Positions 6,065 to 13,141 of a stretch of 59,026 bases of DNA are shown one piece after another. Source of the stretch: a virus; the IMG/VR virus record IMGVR_UViG_3300030520_000025, positions 1 to 59,026 of that record; one strand, written 5' to 3'. Numbering within the stretch: the stretch's first letter is position 1; each line of letters opens with the position of its first letter. Under the pieces are notes generated by a model that was not told the DNA's origin, ran no database searches, and saw nothing but the letters and a program-made list of their open reading frames with translations. Made by a program: the position numbers and the translations under genes.

Positions 6065-6444
6065 CGTGCCTCCTTACATCCGCGCTGGTGCATGCCATTC
6101 ATTCCGCTGCAATAGGGGCAGGACGAGCCTACCCCAACGCCAGGATCGACGAGTCCAACTGCGCCAGTTCCTTCTCCAGCGCTTCCTTCTCCGCCAATAG
6201 CTTCGTGCGCTGCTTGTTGAGGTGGTTGAGGGCTACGCGTACGTGTCCGGTTACCTTCTTTTCGGGCTCCGGTTGCTCGAACAATTCCTTCGACTCGACT
6301 GCTACCGCCATGGTGGGTCTCCTTTGAAATTCTGATTCTACTGCGCGCCACATCCCAACGCGGACTGTGGCAAAACGGGCACTGAACAGGCTTGGTCTCC
6401 GACCGCTGCACCCATTCGTGATCGCACCTGAGGCACTTCGGCAT
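6061..6444 (-). CDS. Zinc-ribbon protein with unusually long open frame
   Basis: The first 30 residues (MPKCLRCDHEWVQRS, then CPFCHSPRWD) are a typical mini zinc ribbon. Such proteins normally stop after about 40 residues. Here the frame stays open for 127 residues through low-complexity sequence, then ends with another Cys cluster (CPYCSGMNGMHQRGC). A 60-residue gene with a stronger ribosome-binding site (6129-6311) is nested in another frame. The start overlaps the upstream stop (TAATG). The N-terminal domain is sure, the middle is doubtful. Confidence 0.6.
   Translation of the reverse strand: MPKCLRCDHEWVQRSETKPVQCPFCHSPRWDVARSRIRISKETHHGGSSRVEGIVRATGARKEGNRTRTRSPQPPQQAAHEAIGGEGSAGEGTGAVGLVDPGVGVGSSCPYCSGMNGMHQRGCKEAR
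6129..6311 (-). CDS. Small helical protein nested in the zinc-ribbon frame
   Basis: This 60-residue charged, helical protein (NKQRTKLLAEKEALEKELAQ) is preceded by AAGGAGACCCACC, a strong ribosome-binding site at good spacing. Coding lies entirely inside the 6061-6444 frame but in a different phase. Composition is more protein-like than the enclosing frame in this stretch, so I regard it as real. Confidence 0.7.
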   Translation of the reverse strand: MAVAVESKELFEQPEPEKKVTGHVRVALNHLNKQRTKLLAEKEALEKELAQLDSSILALG

Positions 6445-6695
6445 TACCGGCACTGCCTTTCCACGAACGCCTTAGCTCCGTCGATCGTGTTGAACTCTTT
6501 GCTGTCGATCTTCTCTTCCTCCCGTGGCCGCACGATATCCGCGTAGAACATTCCATCATGGGCCTTGCCGACCGCGCCACAGACGTAGGACACAGACTCA
6601 TCCGCTCCAGTCGAATACGAGACGTGGTACTGGATCTCGTTGATGAATCCGTTGTAGTGCCAGAATCCTAGCGAAAGAGCGATTGCAAGGATCAT
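6444..6695 (-). CDS. Hypothetical protein with N-terminal membrane segment
   Basis: An 83-residue protein. Residues 1-16 (MILAIALSLGFWHYNG) form a short hydrophobic anchor or signal. The remainder is polar with two Cys, including C at the end (VERQCR). It starts at an ATGA overlap with the upstream gene and ends at a TAATG overlap with the zinc-ribbon gene. Probably envelope-associated. No family recognised. Confidence 0.65.
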   Translation of the reverse strand: MILAIALSLGFWHYNGFINEIQYHVSYSTGADESVSYVCGAVGKAHDGMFYADIVRPREEEKIDSKEFNTIDGAKAFVERQCR

Positions 6696-7402
6696 CCCAT
6701 CACTTCCTTCCGCGAAACCTGCGTCACGAACTTTCCGACATAAGTGTACTTCGATCGAAACTGATTCTCCGGCATCACCATCTCCACAGCCGAGAAGTCA
6801 TTGAATGCCCTGAATCTAACGGATGGGTAGTTGGTTCCGTTCAGTTGGCACCAGATTTTATCTGGCCCCGCCAAGAAAACCACTCGCTTTGGCGGTTCGC
6901 TGTGCTTGCACTCCGGCCAAGTAAGGGAACACTTCTTGCACTGCGGTCGATACCGCTCCTCGTAAACCCCATGCCGATAACGTGGCCTCATGGCTTCACC
7001 TCGTCGATAGCCGCCAGAATGCCAGACACAAGCCCCCTCTGGATCGTGATTCCACGACTTACCGTCCAGAAAGGCTTTTACCGCCGCTCGCCGTGGGTCT
7101 ACTGGCTTGGGCTGGAGAGCCGCGTTGCGGCGGCGAACGAACTCTCTGAGCACCATCTGCGAGATGTCACGACAAACCGCTCCTACTACGTTCACCGTTC
7201 TTCCGTAGGCCAGATTTTCGAACGTGTCAATTTCGTAGTCGGACGGCATCTCCCACGGTAGCTGTAGGTGCGGTGCCACACGGCGTAAAGCATCCATCCT
7301 CACAGCCGTCTCGCGTCCAAGCCCTAGAGAATACCCATGGCCCCTACCGAAATCCTCGTAGACTTCAACTGCTTCTTTGAGTTGCTGTTCTGTTAGTTCC
7401 AT
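6692..7402 (-). CDS. Hypothetical protein, first gene of the leftward accessory operon
   Basis: The protein is 236 residues. The N-terminal half is helical. The middle has a possible zinc site (CKKCSLTWPECKH, residues about 155-168). The C-terminal part is beta-rich (VVFLAGPDKIWCQLNGTNYP). I cannot assign a family. A good promoter lies so close upstream that transcription should begin at or next to the ATG, so the message may be leaderless. No ribosome-binding site is present. Confidence 0.75.
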   Translation of the reverse strand: MELTEQQLKEAVEVYEDFGRGHGYSLGLGRETAVRMDALRRVAPHLQLPWEMPSDYEIDTFENLAYGRTVNVVGAVCRDISQMVLREFVRRRNAALQPKPVDPRRAAVKAFLDGKSWNHDPEGACVWHSGGYRRGEAMRPRYRHGVYEERYRPQCKKCSLTWPECKHSEPPKRVVFLAGPDKIWCQLNGTNYPSVRFRAFNDFSAVEMVMPENQFRSKYTYVGKFVTQVSRKEVMG

Positions 7403-7408
7403 GTGATT

Positions 7409-7437
7409 ATTATCATCCTACTCATCATCATTGTCAA
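7409..7437 (-). promoter_or_regulatory. Sigma-70-type promoter, leftward accessory operon
   Basis: TTGACA (7437-7432) and GATAAT (7414-7409) on the minus strand are spaced by exactly 17 bases. The expected start of transcription falls on the first base of the ATG at 7402. Confidence 0.8.
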
Positions 7438-7746
7438 TCCCCATTTTGATTTTTAGGGTTGGGTGGAAAAAAGCGTCCATGCCACCACCACCCCCTTGTC
7501 GAGGACAACTTCGCCGGCGCAGCCAACTTCCGCGATGGTCAACCTCTAAGGAATGGTGCGCGGCGGCGCTGGGCGGGCCTCAGGTGCAGGCAGGGCGCGG
7601 GTTGCGTGCCGATGGGCAGGGGATTCGTGCTGGGCAATCCGCGGACTATTGGCGGGGGTTTGGCGTGCGGCGATGTTGGGGTCAAGAGAGATGGTCGCCG
7701 CAACACAAGCAAAAACGCGAGCAATAGAGAAAGTTTACGAATTAGC
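7438..7746. other. Intergenic region between divergent operons
   Basis: About 300 bases, G-rich on the plus strand in the middle (7560-7680). Competing frames exist in all phases, none with a ribosome-binding site, so no gene is called. I see no clear hairpin or repeat. It may be untranscribed spacer or an unrecognised RNA. Confidence 0.4.
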
Positions 7747-7774
7747 TTGACACGTCGCGCGACATGGCGATAAT
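7747..7774 (+). promoter_or_regulatory. Sigma-70-type promoter of the amidoligase operon
   Basis: A perfect -35 TTGACA (7747-7752) and GATAAT (7769-7774) with a 16-base spacer. A perfect 10-base palindrome, GTCGCGCGAC (7754-7763), sits in the spacer and may be an operator. The transcript should start near 7781, giving a short leader that begins just before the ribosome-binding site. Confidence 0.85.
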
Positions 7775-7784
7775 GTAGGGGAGT

Positions 7785-7797
7785 CACTCAGGAGGTG
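7785..7797 (+). promoter_or_regulatory. Repeated ribosome-binding-site box, copy 1
   Basis: CACTCAGGAGGTG precedes the amidoligase start. The same 13 bases occur at 11132-11144 and 11634-11646 before two other genes. The shared flank (CACTC) shows conservation beyond the Shine-Dalgarno core. Confidence 0.75.
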
Positions 7798-7803
7798 GCG
7801 AAC

Positions 7804-9129
7804 ATGGATACACCCTTAGAAGTGTTGCATAGGGTAGTAGGTCAAGCGATAGCAGATGGCGCGCCGGTATTTGAGAATCAGCCGGTTGAGGATGAGATCG
7901 AGGAAGATGAGCCCGAAGTGGATCTCTGTAGTGTGTGTGATGAACCTCTAGACGATTGCACGTGTGCGGTTTGCTTAGGCCATCGTTACTTCAGTGGGTG
8001 CGAAGAGCGGTTTGATGGTTCGCCGTGCGAACGTTGCCAGAGGTGCCCGGATTGCTGCGAGTGCTATCACTGCGATGGGTGCGGTTCGCAGGTGGAGTAT
8101 GTTTGTTCGAATTGCGAGCAATGTGAGGATCAATGCTGCAGTTGCTATTCCTGCGAAGCGTGCGGCGAACGTTCTCAGTCCGCGACGTGCGGCGGTTGCG
8201 ATAGATGCAGCGATTGCTGCGAATGTGAGAGCAACTCCGAAGGTATGTATGAGGGGATGCTTCGCTTCCACTCTGCGCAGCGCAATCAATTCAAGATCAA
8301 TCCGTCCAAGCGTTTTATCTCTCTTGAGATCGAAGTAGCGGACGGCGACGCGGAATCCATGCATACCGTTGCGGGGGATTGGGCGGATTCGATTGTCGAG
8401 GATGGTTCGCTTCCGTCCTCGGGGTGGGAGATGAACCTAAACCCATCGCAGGGTGATGTATTCATTGACCATACAAACGAGGTTGCCGATGCGCTCAAGC
8501 GTGCTGGCGCGTCTGTCAGTCGCGCGTGCGGGATGCATTGCCACGTAGACGCGCGTGACTTCCAATGGTTCGACCTATTCAAGCTCTGCAAACTGTACGC
8601 GAAGATCGAAGGTGGAATGTTCGCGCTGGTATCGCCGTCGCGTCAAGGCAATCGCTACTGTGAAGAATCCGCACGCTCTTACACTTTCTCAGACTTCCGT
8701 ACCTTCAAGGCGGATCTTATTCGGTCACTGTACGGATGGACGCCACAAAAGGGGAAAAGGGTGCATACCGGCATGACGGGCGCGTCCAAGCGTGCGCACA
8801 AATGCTCGCACGGCACGCGCCGGGAGTTTTCGCAGCGGATGGACAAATACAATGGCGAGCGCTATCGCGCATTGAATCTCCACTCATTCTTCTATCGTGG
8901 AACAGTAGAGTTCCGCCACCATCACGGTACAGTCATAGCAGCGAAGATGCAGGGATGGGGAATGGTTTGCGCGTCCGTCCTAGATGCTGCGATGCGTATG
9001 AAAGTGTCGGATATCGAAGCATTGCCGATGGGTTGGGATGGGTTGCTCGCCATCCTGTCAACAGACTTACAATCTTGGGCGATTACGCGTCGCTCTGAAA
9101 TTCAAGACAAATGCAAAGGGGAAAACTAA
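7804..9129 (+). CDS. Amidoligase-family enzyme with Cys-rich zinc-knuckle N-terminus
   Basis: A 441-residue protein. Residues about 40-150 are a dense array of C-x2-C knuckles with repeats such as CPDCCECYHC and CSDCCEC, probably binding several zinc ions. Residues about 160-430 match the phage amidoligase (glutamine-synthetase-like COOH-NH2 ligase) family: FISLEIEVA, VEDGSLPSSGWEMNL, GMHCHVDARDF and GTVEFRHHHGT carry the conserved acidic, His and Arg residues. Such enzymes join a carboxylate to an amine using ATP. The substrate is unknown. The next gene is a class-II glutamine amidotransferase, a partnership described for this superfamily. The ATG at 7804 is spaced correctly from GGAGG. A GTG at 7795 overlaps that site and is unlikely. 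Confidence 0.85.
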   Translation: MDTPLEVLHRVVGQAIADGAPVFENQPVEDEIEEDEPEVDLCSVCDEPLDDCTCAVCLGHRYFSGCEERFDGSPCERCQRCPDCCECYHCDGCGSQVEYVCSNCEQCEDQCCSCYSCEACGERSQSATCGGCDRCSDCCECESNSEGMYEGMLRFHSAQRNQFKINPSKRFISLEIEVADGDAESMHTVAGDWADSIVEDGSLPSSGWEMNLNPSQGDVFIDHTNEVADALKRAGASVSRACGMHCHVDARDFQWFDLFKLCKLYAKIEGGMFALVSPSRQGNRYCEESARSYTFSDFRTFKADLIRSLYGWTPQKGKRVHTGMTGASKRAHKCSHGTRREFSQRMDKYNGERYRALNLHSFFYRGTVEFRHHHGTVIAAKMQGWGMVCASVLDAAMRMKVSDIEALPMGWDGLLAILSTDLQSWAITRRSEIQDKCKGEN

Positions 9130-9130
9130 T

Positions 9131-10102
9131 ATGTGCGGAATCGCAGGGTATTTCAGTCAAGGCAACAAACCGTCTACGGCAACGGCCGTAGCTATCGCCA
9201 TCCTCGCGCGCGAGATGGAGACGCGCGGAGATCATAGCTGGGGATGTACGGACGGGGAGATGGTCAATCGCAAGCTGGGGAAGATTAGCAAGGGGTTTGC
9301 CGTTCCGAAGCGTCTACCCTCTAACTTCACGCTACATACGCGATTCGCCACAACGGGGAAGGTCAAAGAGTCCAACTCTCACCCATTCGTCGTCCAACGC
9401 GAGGGAAGGATGGTCGTAGGGATGCACAACGGCATCATCTCAAACCATTCCACGCTCAATCAGAAGTATGGGAGAACGTGCCGCGTTGACTCCCAGCATA
9501 TCTTCGAAAACATCGCTTCGGGTTTCACGCTCAATGATCTTGAAGGATATGGAACCATCGTCTATCGAGATGCGGGAGAGTGGTATATCGGCACGTTCAA
9601 CGGTGGCGAGATAGCCATTGCTCAAACATCCGCCGGGATATTCTTTGCTTCCACCTTCAAAGCCTTAGACGGCGCGTTGCTCGCGGCTGGGTTGGAACCA
9701 TCGAAACGGGATCTACTCACGCAAGACGATACGATCTACAAGCTAACCCCAGCGGGTTTGGTGGTGGCGTATACCGTCAACGTAAAAGACTCATTCGCGC
9801 GCTGGGATGATGACTGGAAGCTCAAAAGCAAGTCGTGGGGTACCACGTTCGGTCCTATGGTGGAAACGTGCGAAACGTGCGGAGATTACCTTCCGCCGGA
9901 AGCGACGGGTTCACTTTGCCGCCACTGCGCAGCGTTCCAGCTTGACTGGGATACACAGGTAGTCCCGGAAGACATGTTCGCCAAGTGTGAAGATTGCGGA
10001 CTCAGGGTCGAAGCTGGCGAGGAAGTAGCAGTCTTAGGTGACACGTACCTGTGCATCGACTGCGCAACAAAGTACGACGACGCGGAGGTGAATGTCGCAT
10101 GA
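9131..10102 (+). CDS. Class-II glutamine amidotransferase (Ntn hydrolase) with zinc-ribbon tail
   Basis: A 323-residue protein beginning MCGIAGYF. Removal of Met leaves the catalytic Cys2 of class-II amidotransferases. The domain also shows LHTRFATTG and GMHNGIISNH (oxyanion and glutamine-binding region), ending near residue 220. Two C-terminal zinc ribbons follow (CETCGDYLP..CRHC and CEDCGLRV..CIDC). It should release ammonia from glutamine or act as a related amidohydrolase for the amidoligase encoded one base upstream. AAGGGGA precedes the ATG. There is no synthetase or isomerase domain, so it is not asparagine synthetase or GlmS. Confidence 0.88.
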   Translation: MCGIAGYFSQGNKPSTATAVAIAILAREMETRGDHSWGCTDGEMVNRKLGKISKGFAVPKRLPSNFTLHTRFATTGKVKESNSHPFVVQREGRMVVGMHNGIISNHSTLNQKYGRTCRVDSQHIFENIASGFTLNDLEGYGTIVYRDAGEWYIGTFNGGEIAIAQTSAGIFFASTFKALDGALLAAGLEPSKRDLLTQDDTIYKLTPAGLVVAYTVNVKDSFARWDDDWKLKSKSWGTTFGPMVETCETCGDYLPPEATGSLCRHCAAFQLDWDTQVVPEDMFAKCEDCGLRVEAGEEVAVLGDTYLCIDCATKYDDAEVNVA

Positions 10103-10419
10103 GGCTATCAACGATTCAATCTCGCTGGGTTAGCGCGCTGCGCTCTGGCCTGTTCGCCCAAACCAAAGTCCTCTACCCGTACCTGAGAGAGGACGACGGG
10201 TTCACCGCGCTGGGAGTCTTATGCGAACTTGCAAGGATTGCTGGCGTGGTGGAAGGATTCAATCCCGCCCAGGATGTTCCGCCGAAGGTGACGGAGTGGG
10301 TGGGATTGAAATTCCCCTACGCGTCGTCGCTATCCCTCGCGGATAATAGCAAGACGTTCGCAGAGATGGCGTCCGCTATCATCTTGCACGCGGAAGAACT
10401 ATTCGAGGTGACGCGATGA
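10099..10419 (+). CDS. Hypothetical protein of the 'ALRSG...LGVLC' phage family
   Basis: A 106-residue protein with W-x2-ALRSGLFAQ, then LREDDGFTALGVLCELA. This matches a widespread small phage family with the pattern ALRSG-x-Y-x-Q and CCLGVLC. Its function is unknown. It starts at an ATGA overlap with the amidotransferase and has GAGGTG upstream, so it is made together with the amidoligase pair and could be a cofactor or substrate. Confidence 0.7.
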   Translation: MRLSTIQSRWVSALRSGLFAQTKVLYPYLREDDGFTALGVLCELARIAGVVEGFNPAQDVPPKVTEWVGLKFPYASSLSLADNSKTFAEMASAIILHAEELFEVTR

Positions 10420-10556
10420 TCTACACCTTCCACGCCTACAGCTTCCCATGCACCGTAATCGACCCCAAACCGCGTAGGGATGGATGGCTCTACATCCGCA
10501 ATGACCAAACCGGGCGCCACTCGTGGGCTAACCCTCAGTACCTCACCGCTGCATAA
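10416..10556 (+). CDS. Small hypothetical protein, 46 residues
   Basis: This short gene starts at an ATGA overlap. The protein begins MIYTFHAYSFPCTV and ends SWANPQYLTAA. It is beta-rich, with no motif I recognise. The operon position supports it. Confidence 0.6.
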   Translation: MIYTFHAYSFPCTVIDPKPRRDGWLYIRNDQTGRHSWANPQYLTAA

Positions 10557-10572
10557 CCGAAAGGATCACGCC

Positions 10573-10716
10573 ATGTTCACTACCGAAGTAGGAAGCCGAA
10601 CCAACCCTCTCCATGTCGTATCGCTCACCATTGCCGCTGTCTTTGTTGCCACCATAGCGGTCGCCCTGGCGCACAACTCGTTCCCGCACGCGTGGCTAGT
10701 CATAGGGAGGCTCTAA
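10573..10716 (+). CDS. Small membrane protein, 47 residues
   Basis: One transmembrane helix at about residues 14-33 (HVVSLTIAAVFVATIAVALA). AAGGA precedes the ATG at 10573. A longer frame upstream has no ribosome-binding site and crosses the 46-residue gene. The stop overlaps the next ATG (TAATG). Function unknown. Confidence 0.65.
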   Translation: MFTTEVGSRTNPLHVVSLTIAAVFVATIAVALAHNSFPHAWLVIGRL

Positions 10717-10868
10717 TGAGAGGCCTCTACGACCCCACCGGCTGCCGTCGCATGCAACGCCACAACCAAGAACGTCAAGACTTGTTCCGCGCCATCCGCA
10801 GCGGCATTATTTATACCGTCGCGATGCTCGCCATAGCCGCTTTCGTAGTTGCAATCTGGAGTCGATAA
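10716..10868 (+). CDS. Small membrane protein, 50 residues
   Basis: A basic, polar N-terminal half (CRRMQRHNQERQDLFRAI) followed by one C-terminal transmembrane helix (SGIIYTVAMLAIAAFVVAI). TAATG overlaps join it to the genes on both sides and GGGAGG lies upstream. The two adjacent single-helix proteins may form a membrane complex. This is inference from adjacency only. Confidence 0.65.
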   Translation: MRGLYDPTGCRRMQRHNQERQDLFRAIRSGIIYTVAMLAIAAFVVAIWSR

Positions 10869-11062
10869 TGCCGAAGCTTACCCGCACCGTAAACCCCGAC
10901 TGGTTGACCAAACAACAGGCCGCCGACTTGCTCCAGGTCTCCGTGCGCACGATCAACCACTACATGACCACTGGAGTCATCGACGTAGCCAAGCACGTTC
11001 GCCGGCCTACCAGCCGCACCACGCGCATCGCAGCTGCAGCTATCGAGAAGATTTTGTCCTAA
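10868..11062 (+). CDS. MerR/excisionase-type helix-turn-helix protein
   Basis: A 64-residue protein that is essentially one DNA-binding domain: WLTKQQAADLLQVSVRTINH is the HTH_17-type motif, followed by a wing-like segment (HVRRPTSRTTRI) and a last helix. It closes the amidoligase operon and could regulate it or nearby early promoters. An excisionase role is unlikely because no integrase is present. Confidence 0.8.
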   Translation: MPKLTRTVNPDWLTKQQAADLLQVSVRTINHYMTTGVIDVAKHVRRPTSRTTRIAAAAIEKILS

Positions 11063-11067
11063 TATTG

Positions 11068-11096
11068 GCAAGCTATTTAGGTTTTAGCTTGCTTTT
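11068..11096 (+). terminator. Rho-independent terminator of the amidoligase operon
   Basis: An 8-bp stem GCAAGCTA/TAGCTTGC (11068-11075 and 11085-11092) with a 9-base loop, followed by TTTT. Confidence 0.85.
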
Positions 11097-11103
11097 GCAC
11101 AAC

Positions 11104-11118
11104 GTTGCATGATAGCAT
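11104..11118. promoter_or_regulatory. GTTGCATGATAGCAT box, relative of the 3149-3162 site
   Basis: GTTGCATGATAGCA differs by one base from GTTGCAGGATAGCA at 3149-3162. It lies just after the terminator and 35-50 bases before the next start, a natural place for a promoter or operator. A clear -35/-10 pair is not visible. Confidence 0.4.
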
Positions 11119-11131
11119 CGCTCAAGAAAAT

Positions 11132-11144
11132 CACTCAGGAGGTG
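11132..11144 (+). promoter_or_regulatory. Repeated ribosome-binding-site box, copy 2
   Basis: CACTCAGGAGGTG ahead of the ATG at 11153, identical to copies 1 and 3. Confidence 0.75.
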
Positions 11145-11152
11145 ATTGCATT

Positions 11153-11608
11153 ATGGGTCTCGACATGTACTTACACGCGGAGCGCTACCTCTATTCCTAC
11201 CCTGAAAATGGGCCGGATCAGTTGATCGCTAGTCGTATCGCAGAGGCTTCCAGCGTCCCGTATGGACGCGTCAAGGAGGTGAAGGTAGAAGTAGCTTACT
11301 GGCGCAAGAGCAACCAAATTCACGCATGGTTCGTGAAGAACGTGCAGGACGGCGAGGACGACTGCGGAGACCACTACGTCTCCCGCGAGAATCTTCAAGA
11401 TCTTCTAACTGCTGTTACTGAATCCATCTCCCACAAAGACAAGGCGGTCGAATTACTTCCAACGCAGGGAGGTTTCTTCTTTGGCTCAACCGATATCGAC
11501 GAGTGGTACTGGAAAGGCCTCGAAGAAACGTCGGTGAAGCTGCGTGAGATTTTGAGTGCGTTCCCAGACGACAGCCAGTGGTCATTCTCGTACCACTCAA
11601 GCTGGTAA
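11153..11608 (+). CDS. Conserved phage protein, 'MGLDMYL' family
   Basis: A 151-residue protein beginning MGLDMYLHAERYLYSY, with WRKSNQIHAWFVKNVQDGED and LLPTQGGFFFGSTDIDEWYW. This is a well-conserved family in many phages with no known biochemical role. The ATG at 11153 follows the GGAGG box at normal distance. The family is usually found among early accessory genes, as here. Confidence 0.8.
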   Translation: MGLDMYLHAERYLYSYPENGPDQLIASRIAEASSVPYGRVKEVKVEVAYWRKSNQIHAWFVKNVQDGEDDCGDHYVSRENLQDLLTAVTESISHKDKAVELLPTQGGFFFGSTDIDEWYWKGLEETSVKLREILSAFPDDSQWSFSYHSSW

Positions 11609-11633
11609 ACCAGTCTCGAACCAGACCGAATCG

Positions 11634-11646
11634 CACTCAGGAGGTG
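11634..11646 (+). promoter_or_regulatory. Repeated ribosome-binding-site box, copy 3
   Basis: CACTCAGGAGGTG ahead of the GTG start of the ERF gene at 11652. The first two copies precede ATG starts. Confidence 0.75.
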
Positions 11647-11651
11647 CAACC

Positions 11652-12359
11652 GTGGCAACAGAATTGACAGTTCAAAAGCAGGTAAACCCACTCCTAATCC
11701 TTCAGGAAGCCGTAGACAAGGGCGCGGACATCGAGAAGCTAACCGCGCTCATGCAGCTCGCGGAGCGCTGGGAAGCGAATGAGGCCAAGAAAGCGTTCAA
11801 CGTAGCGTTTAGCGCTTTCAAGTCGGAAGCGGTCACGATCGTCAAGAACGTTGACGTGAAGGATGGCCCACTCAAGGGCAAAAAGTACGCCGATAAGTTT
11901 GGCGTCGTTGGCGTCGTCACCCCCATCCTGTCAAAGCATGGCCTCAGTCACTCGTGGAAGCTCACGAAGGACGAGAAGGAGTGGATGGAGGTCACCTGCA
12001 CCATCAAGCACGTCCTCGGTCATTCTGAGACAGCTTCGATGGGATCAGCGCCGGACACTGGCGCTGGTCGCAACGCCATCCAAGCACGTTCCAGCGCGAA
12101 CAGCTACCTCGAGCGCATCACCCTTCTGGCAATCACCGGCATGGCGGCATCGGACGAGGATGACGACGGAAACGGCTTTCAGCAAACGGCCAAAGAGAAC
12201 GTCGTGGATGACCTTCTGGCCGCCCCCACGACCGCCGCACTGCAGTCCATGTTCTCCACGGCCTACATGCTGGCAGCGAAGCGTCCTGAGTCGCAGAAGG
12301 CATTCAAGGAAGCATATGAGAAGCGCAAGGCTCAACTCGCCAAGAAAGAAGGTGAGTGA
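11652..12359 (+). CDS. erf: ERF-family single-strand annealing protein
   Basis: A 235-residue recombinase of the ERF superfamily. FNVAFSAFKSEAVTIVKN, YADKFGVVGVVTPILSKHG and LSHSWKL give the typical block. The C-terminus is an extended helical tail. It should coat and anneal single-stranded DNA in phage recombination, working with the exonuclease encoded next. The start is a GTG at 11652 after the conserved GGAGG box. The first 96 bases of the longer frame overlap the upstream gene and are not used. Confidence 0.88.
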   Translation: MATELTVQKQVNPLLILQEAVDKGADIEKLTALMQLAERWEANEAKKAFNVAFSAFKSEAVTIVKNVDVKDGPLKGKKYADKFGVVGVVTPILSKHGLSHSWKLTKDEKEWMEVTCTIKHVLGHSETASMGSAPDTGAGRNAIQARSSANSYLERITLLAITGMAASDEDDDGNGFQQTAKENVVDDLLAAPTTAALQSMFSTAYMLAAKRPESQKAFKEAYEKRKAQLAKKEGE

Positions 12360-13141
12360 TGCGTATTATCGAATGCGAGCAAGGATCACCGCAATGGCTC
12401 AAGGCTCGGGAGGGCAAGATAACCGCCTCCCGCATGGCCGACGTCCTCAACTTCCTCAAGCGCGGCGGCGAGTCTCAGAAGCGCGCAGACTACCGCGTGG
12501 AACTCATCGCGGAGCGTCTGACCGGCCTAGCCGCCGATTACTACGTATCGCCTGAGATGAAATGGGGCACCGAGCAAGAGCCCTTTGCGCGGTCAGCCTA
12601 CGAGATTGCAACGGGAAACTTCCTCGATCAAGTCGGATTTGTCCTCCACCCCACGCTGGACTATGCCGGCGCGTCGCCTGACGGCCTGTACGGGAAGCAT
12701 GGCGGCGCCGAGTTCAAGGCTCCGAAGTCCACAACCCACCTCGAGTACATGATGGCAGGAGCCGTTCCCGAGGCTTACATCCCACAAATGAACATGGAGA
12801 TGCTTTGCTGCGAGTGTGACTGGATCGACTTCGTTTCGTTCGATCCCAGGATGCCCGAAGACCTGCAGTTGTTCATCGTGCGCCACCACCGCGACGAGGC
12901 GAAGCTCAAAGAGATGGAAGCCGAGATTGTCCGCTTCGAGGGCGAGATAAACGAACAGATAGCGAGGCTCTATGGACTACAGCGCAGGAATCTTTCAGGT
13001 GTTGATGCGGGAGTGCCCGAGTCTATCGACCTTCAATCAGTTCGTGGTTCCCTTGATGAAGCTCTTGCCGAAGGACTTGAGGGACATTGCGGCAACGGAA
13101 GCCAAGCGCCGGAACTACAAGCCGAACAAGGAGCGAGGTGA
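12359..13141 (+). CDS. YqaJ-type (lambda-exonuclease-like) recombination nuclease
   Basis: A 260-residue PD-(D/E)XK nuclease of the YqaJ viral recombinase family: GSPQWLKAREGKITAS, WGTEQEPFARSAYE, GASPDGLYG (catalytic Asp) and AEFKAPKS (E-x-K). It resects DNA ends for ERF annealing. The start overlaps the ERF stop (TGATG). A GTG three bases earlier is also possible. The last about 50 residues are polar and unlike the family. A separate 59-residue gene is nested there in another frame. Confidence 0.87.
   Translation: MRIIECEQGSPQWLKAREGKITASRMADVLNFLKRGGESQKRADYRVELIAERLTGLAADYYVSPEMKWGTEQEPFARSAYEIATGNFLDQVGFVLHPTLDYAGASPDGLYGKHGGAEFKAPKSTTHLEYMMAGAVPEAYIPQMNMEMLCCECDWIDFVSFDPRMPEDLQLFIVRHHRDEAKLKEMEAEIVRFEGEINEQIARLYGLQRRNLSGVDAGVPESIDLQSVRGSLDEALAEGLEGHCGNGSQAPELQAEQGAR

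Noticed and set aside
7431-7787. Four open frames of 65-104 codons between the divergent promoters
   Set aside because: Pro/Arg/Gly-rich low-complexity translations on both strands. No ribosome-binding sites. They cross a clear promoter.
10868-11062. Excisionase with a nearby integrase or attachment site
   Set aside because: The protein has an excisionase-like fold, but no integrase or transposase is encoded anywhere and no attachment-like repeats flank it. A regulator is simpler.
11105-11152. Upstream extension of the MGLDMYL protein
   Set aside because: It would include the ribosome-binding box in coding sequence. Family members start at MGLDMY.
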